Positions 60,785-64,000 of a DNA stretch of 64,000 nt are shown piece after piece. A model generated the notes under the pieces. The model worked only from the letters and a program-made list of their open reading frames with translations, had not been told where the DNA came from and did not search any database. The stretch is from Lytechinus pictus (Eukaryota > Echinodermata > Echinoidea > Temnopleuroida > Toxopneustidae). Where the stretch lies: assembly GCF_037042905.1 (NCBI RefSeq), contig NC_087249.1:9730001-9794000 (forward strand), given 5' to 3'. The translations under genes were made by a program, and so were the position numbers. The stretch's first letter is position 1; each line of letters starts with the position of its first letter.

Positions 60785-61510
60785 ATGCGGGAGCCCTTTC
60801 AACAAGTTGCTTGTCTCTGCACATACTCCAGTGCATCAATATGTTTTAATTTGTATGAGTTCCACATGGCATGACCATACTGTATTAAAATGATCCCAAA
60901 CTAAGCCTTAAAAGTCTCTTAAACATAACTTCATCAAGGAAAACATACCTGCAAGCCTGTTAGCTTTTGAAATAACTTTCTCTACGTGAGCGTCAAAAGA
61001 ATGTTTGCCATCTTATAGAATATTACCTTTCGTTAAATAATGTGTGACCTTGGAGGGCAACTTGACACCTTGCTCATAGGACCTAAATTCAGAACTTTAC
61101 ACTTCTCAGGATGGATGTTCAAAGGCATTTTATCAGACCAAGACTGTAATACATGAAGATCATCTTGTAACTGAGAAGAATCATGATAACAAGTAATCTC
61201 ACCAAGAATCTTACTATCATTTTAAAAAAGGTACATATCACTCGAAACAAAGGTAAATTGTTCACATACAGTACAAAGAGAATGGGGCCCAAAACACTCC
61301 CTTGAGGAATCCCACAAGTTACTGGTGCCAATAATGATGCACAAATTTAACAGTTACCTGATGAGAACAACTTGCTAAGTAACTTTGCACCCATCTTATG
61401 ATACATTTACATCCACTGATGACATGAATCGAACCTGGCTTGTTTCTTGTTTATCCATCGGTTGTGTGGAAATTCGTCAAAAGCTTTCATAAGGATGTAT
61501 TATTTCCAAG
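60785..61510 (-). pseudogene. Decayed CR1-like LINE fragment (reverse transcriptase)
   Basis: On the - strand, in shifting frames: MKAFDEFPHNR, VTCGIPQGSVLGPILFVLYV, a degraded FxDDSKILG box, and LQSWSDKMPLNIHPEKCKVL. At least three frame changes and internal stops. A relic of an RT domain. Confidence 0.85.
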
Positions 61511-62335
61511 CACCTAATGTCGCTCTAGCTACTAAAATTAAGAGATGGTGGTTCTAAGAGTACCAATTCGAAGAGATTTTAAGGGTATTTTAATGGAGAT
61601 TAAATATTTTGTTTTATCGTAGATAAAATAGATCTCAGAATACTACACCTGGTAATTTTGATCAGTGGTAACGTAAGGGACGTAGAACGGTTTTGAAAAA
61701 AAATCAGGTGGTAATTTTTGTAGTTTTTACACATTTATTTGAATAAGGGGGAAGGTGAAGCCCCCACCCCCTCCCCAATTTGGGCTAGAATGCTTTATCC
61801 TGGCAAAGAAAATACAACCTGTCATTCTTAACTTACAAAAATCAGAATTCATGCCAACGGTATTTTCAAGAATAAGTTTAGAATCATTGTTTTTTTTATA
61901 TTTTTATATTAGCTTCAGTCAAGATATAAACACAAGGCAAGCCAATAAACCTCTTCTTTACCCATTATGCCCTACATTCATGTATGAATCTTTCTTGGAG
62001 TTCTGATATTGTTTTTCAAGTCCAGAAAGAAGCCCAAAAGCGTATACGAGTTCAAAATCAATAAAAACATCTTTCTTGGATTGTAAAGTGTTGTTTCTCT
62101 TATATCTGAGAATGACAGATTTTGTTGACCTTGCTAGAACAGGTAAACATCACGTACATGTAGCATCAACTGAAAAGTTCCCAAAATCAAACTTTCAGAG
62201 GACAGAAAAAGGAATATTCCTTTTTTTCTTGGTAGTTTACGACTCAATCAAAATAATTTTAAACCAACATGTTGGAGTGAGATTTGTTGTAGATATTAAA
62301 TTATAAGTAGTATTTAAAACAAATAATACAAAAAT
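61511..62335. other. Stretch without recognisable gene
   Basis: AT-rich. Nothing beyond short frames. Confidence 0.3.
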
Positions 62336-62339
62336 TGGC

Positions 62340-63470
62340 ATATGGTCGTGTGGGCAGTCGGTCGTTCCTTGGGGAATCTTGCAGGTCGAACTACTTCCTC
62401 AGTTTTACACCAATTCTGAAATTTGGCACACGCATTGGTCTTGAGGTTTAAGTTTGCAGAAGTTTTTCTAGTGTGTTGCCATAGTAACAATATATCATAT
62501 GAAAAATTGTGCAAAAATCTTGCAGTTTTAATTACTCTTGTCAATTTTCAACCAGTTCTCAGGAAATTTGGCTCACACTTTGGTCTTGGGTAAAGAAGGG
62601 CACTACATATTTTTCCAGGTTGTGGAAACTGTGTTACCATGGTGGTGGCATATTAAGATAGTTTTTTTTTTTAAGTTGGAAACAAAAAAATTAAGACAGT
62701 TAATTTTAAACATCGTGTGGAATAAACTACCTCTTCATTTATGACCTTTGCTCATAAAATTTGGCACACATATACATGTAGGTCTTAAAGGGGTATTCCA
62801 GGCTGAAAATGATATGGTTTGAACAGAATAAGAAAAATTGGACAAAAAACCCTGAAAATTTGATCAAAATCGGACAAGGAATAACAAAGTTAGATTTGCA
62901 TTATTTCTGTGAAACAGTTCTTGGCATGTCTTCATGAATATTCAATAAGCAAATTGATGATGTCATATTGGATATATCCCCACTTGTTCTTTTGTATTTT
63001 ACAGTTTTTTTTACTTCAAGAACCCAAAATATTTGAATAACAACTGAAAGTGCATTAGATATTCATTGCTGCAACTTATTTCATTACAAGGGAGACATTT
63101 TATTCACACATACATATGAAAAAAATAAAACAATTACAATTTTATATAATAACATATTAAAGAAAAAGGAAAGTGGGGATGTGACATCATCAGCCCATCT
63201 AATGAATATTTATGATGACGTGCATAACTGTGTTCACAATATATTACTAACATGTAAATTAAAACTAAATAACTTTGCTATTTGTTATCAGATTTTAATT
63301 AAATTTTCAGCATTTTGCTTGCTGTAAATTTTCCTCTTTTTATTTAGATATATATATTTGCAGCCCGGAGCATCCCTTTAAGGTACAGATTTTGAAGATT
63401 CATTTCTTATATGTGTTGGAAACTGCATCAGCATGTTATCGGCATAGGGCTGCCTGGGGTATAAATCACC
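62340..63470 (+). repeat. Diverged tandem units interrupted by a MITE
   Basis: GAAATTTGGC(A/T)CACRC.TTGGTCTTG-like phrases at 62419 and 62560, and AAAATTTGGCACACATATAC at 62756. The first two are each followed by a GTTGCCATAGTAACA or GTGTTACCATGGTGG phrase. The third unit is split by the element at 62785-63381 and resumes at GTGTTGGAAACTGCATCA. Confidence 0.6.
62785..63381. mobile_element. TTAA-flanked MITE with unlike ends
   Basis: TTAAAGGGGTATTCCAGGCT at the left; AGCCCGGAGCATCCCTTTAA (complement) at the right is only partly matched. Inner arms (GAAAATTTGATCAAAATCGG, AATAACAAAGTTA) pair with the right side. The right half closely resembles that of 15831-16327. Confidence 0.8.
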
Positions 63471-64000
63471 TTCAGTGATATTTCTATTTTTCTTCAGTCT
63501 TTAGATAATTTGGTGCTATTAATGAGCTTTAAGAAATCACAAATTTCTCAAATACACTACAAGAAGCACACAAGTTTGTCTTGTATTATTCACATAATTC
63601 CAGCCCTCAAATGACACCTAAAAGTTCAAAGTAGATTTGTGTAAAAACTGAAATTTGAAGCTGCACATTTCTATCTTCCGTTTGAATATTTCTGTATATT
63701 TTCAAAAGGTAGAATCAATGATTTGTACCTTCAACCATTGTGTACAGTGAAGGGTCTGCAGCTGATGTTGCGAAACCAAAAGTAAATGAAAATGCTGTTA
63801 TGAAGTCACAGACTTGTAGTGCGGGGAGTGCTAAAGGGGAAAAATGGGGGAAGTGGACGTTTGCTTCCCGCTATCAGCTATTTCCAATTCATTGAGGTAA
63901 CATTAATTACTCATATATATATCCTTGATGAGTATCATGGGTGGTCATTCTTCAAAGGGATTTGGTTCTAGCAGGTAGGAAAATTATCATGTCGCAATTA
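63470..64000. other. Right edge, no gene recognised
   Basis: No exon, RNA gene or element end supported up to the window end. Confidence 0.3.

Overview
The window looks like nuclear DNA of a marine deuterostome, most likely a sea urchin or another echinoderm. It is AT-rich and intron-rich, full of short inverted-repeat elements and CR1-type LINEs, and holds no bacterial-style gene clusters. The taxon is inferred from the style of the repeats and from gene similarity; no marker in the window proves it.

Two host genes can be assembled exon by exon, and they converge. COX5A (cytochrome c oxidase subunit 5A) is on the + strand with coding exons 394-472, 10158-10396 and 11505-11636. CIAO2A/FAM96A (cytosolic iron-sulfur assembly component 2A) is on the - strand with coding exons 24801-24639, 23615-23445, 22458-22409, 21270-21225 and 19703-19603. 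All splice sites are GT-AG and all phases close, giving predicted proteins of 149 and 176 residues. Their introns carry most of the small repeats: a 110-bp tandem array, foldback elements, Tc1/mariner-like MITEs and LINE relics.

The centre of the window (about 29.8-41.5 kb) is a nested transposon. A Ty3/gypsy LTR retrotransposon (30060-37719) with two 338-bp LTRs that look identical, flanked by GTAT on both sides, sits in the 5' part of a CR1-like LINE. The LINE's 1210-residue open frame (PHD-like finger, AP endonuclease, reverse transcriptase) follows directly. The gypsy element has a gag with about ten 29-residue repeats, a pol overlapping gag in the -1 frame, and a third ORF encoding two C2H2 zinc fingers where an env would sit. 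That ORF lies just behind a strong splice acceptor. The LINE carries a 2A-like motif (GDIQTNPGP) near its N-terminus.

The right third (41.5-64 kb) is mostly repeats: a degenerate array of GC-rich mirror-symmetric cores (45.8-47.3 kb), microsatellites, TTAA-flanked foldbacks, tRNA-derived SINEs and a decayed LINE. Fragments of one or two unidentified protein-coding genes lie at 54.4-56.3 kb. A possible promoter and first-exon region lies near 58.8-59.3 kb.
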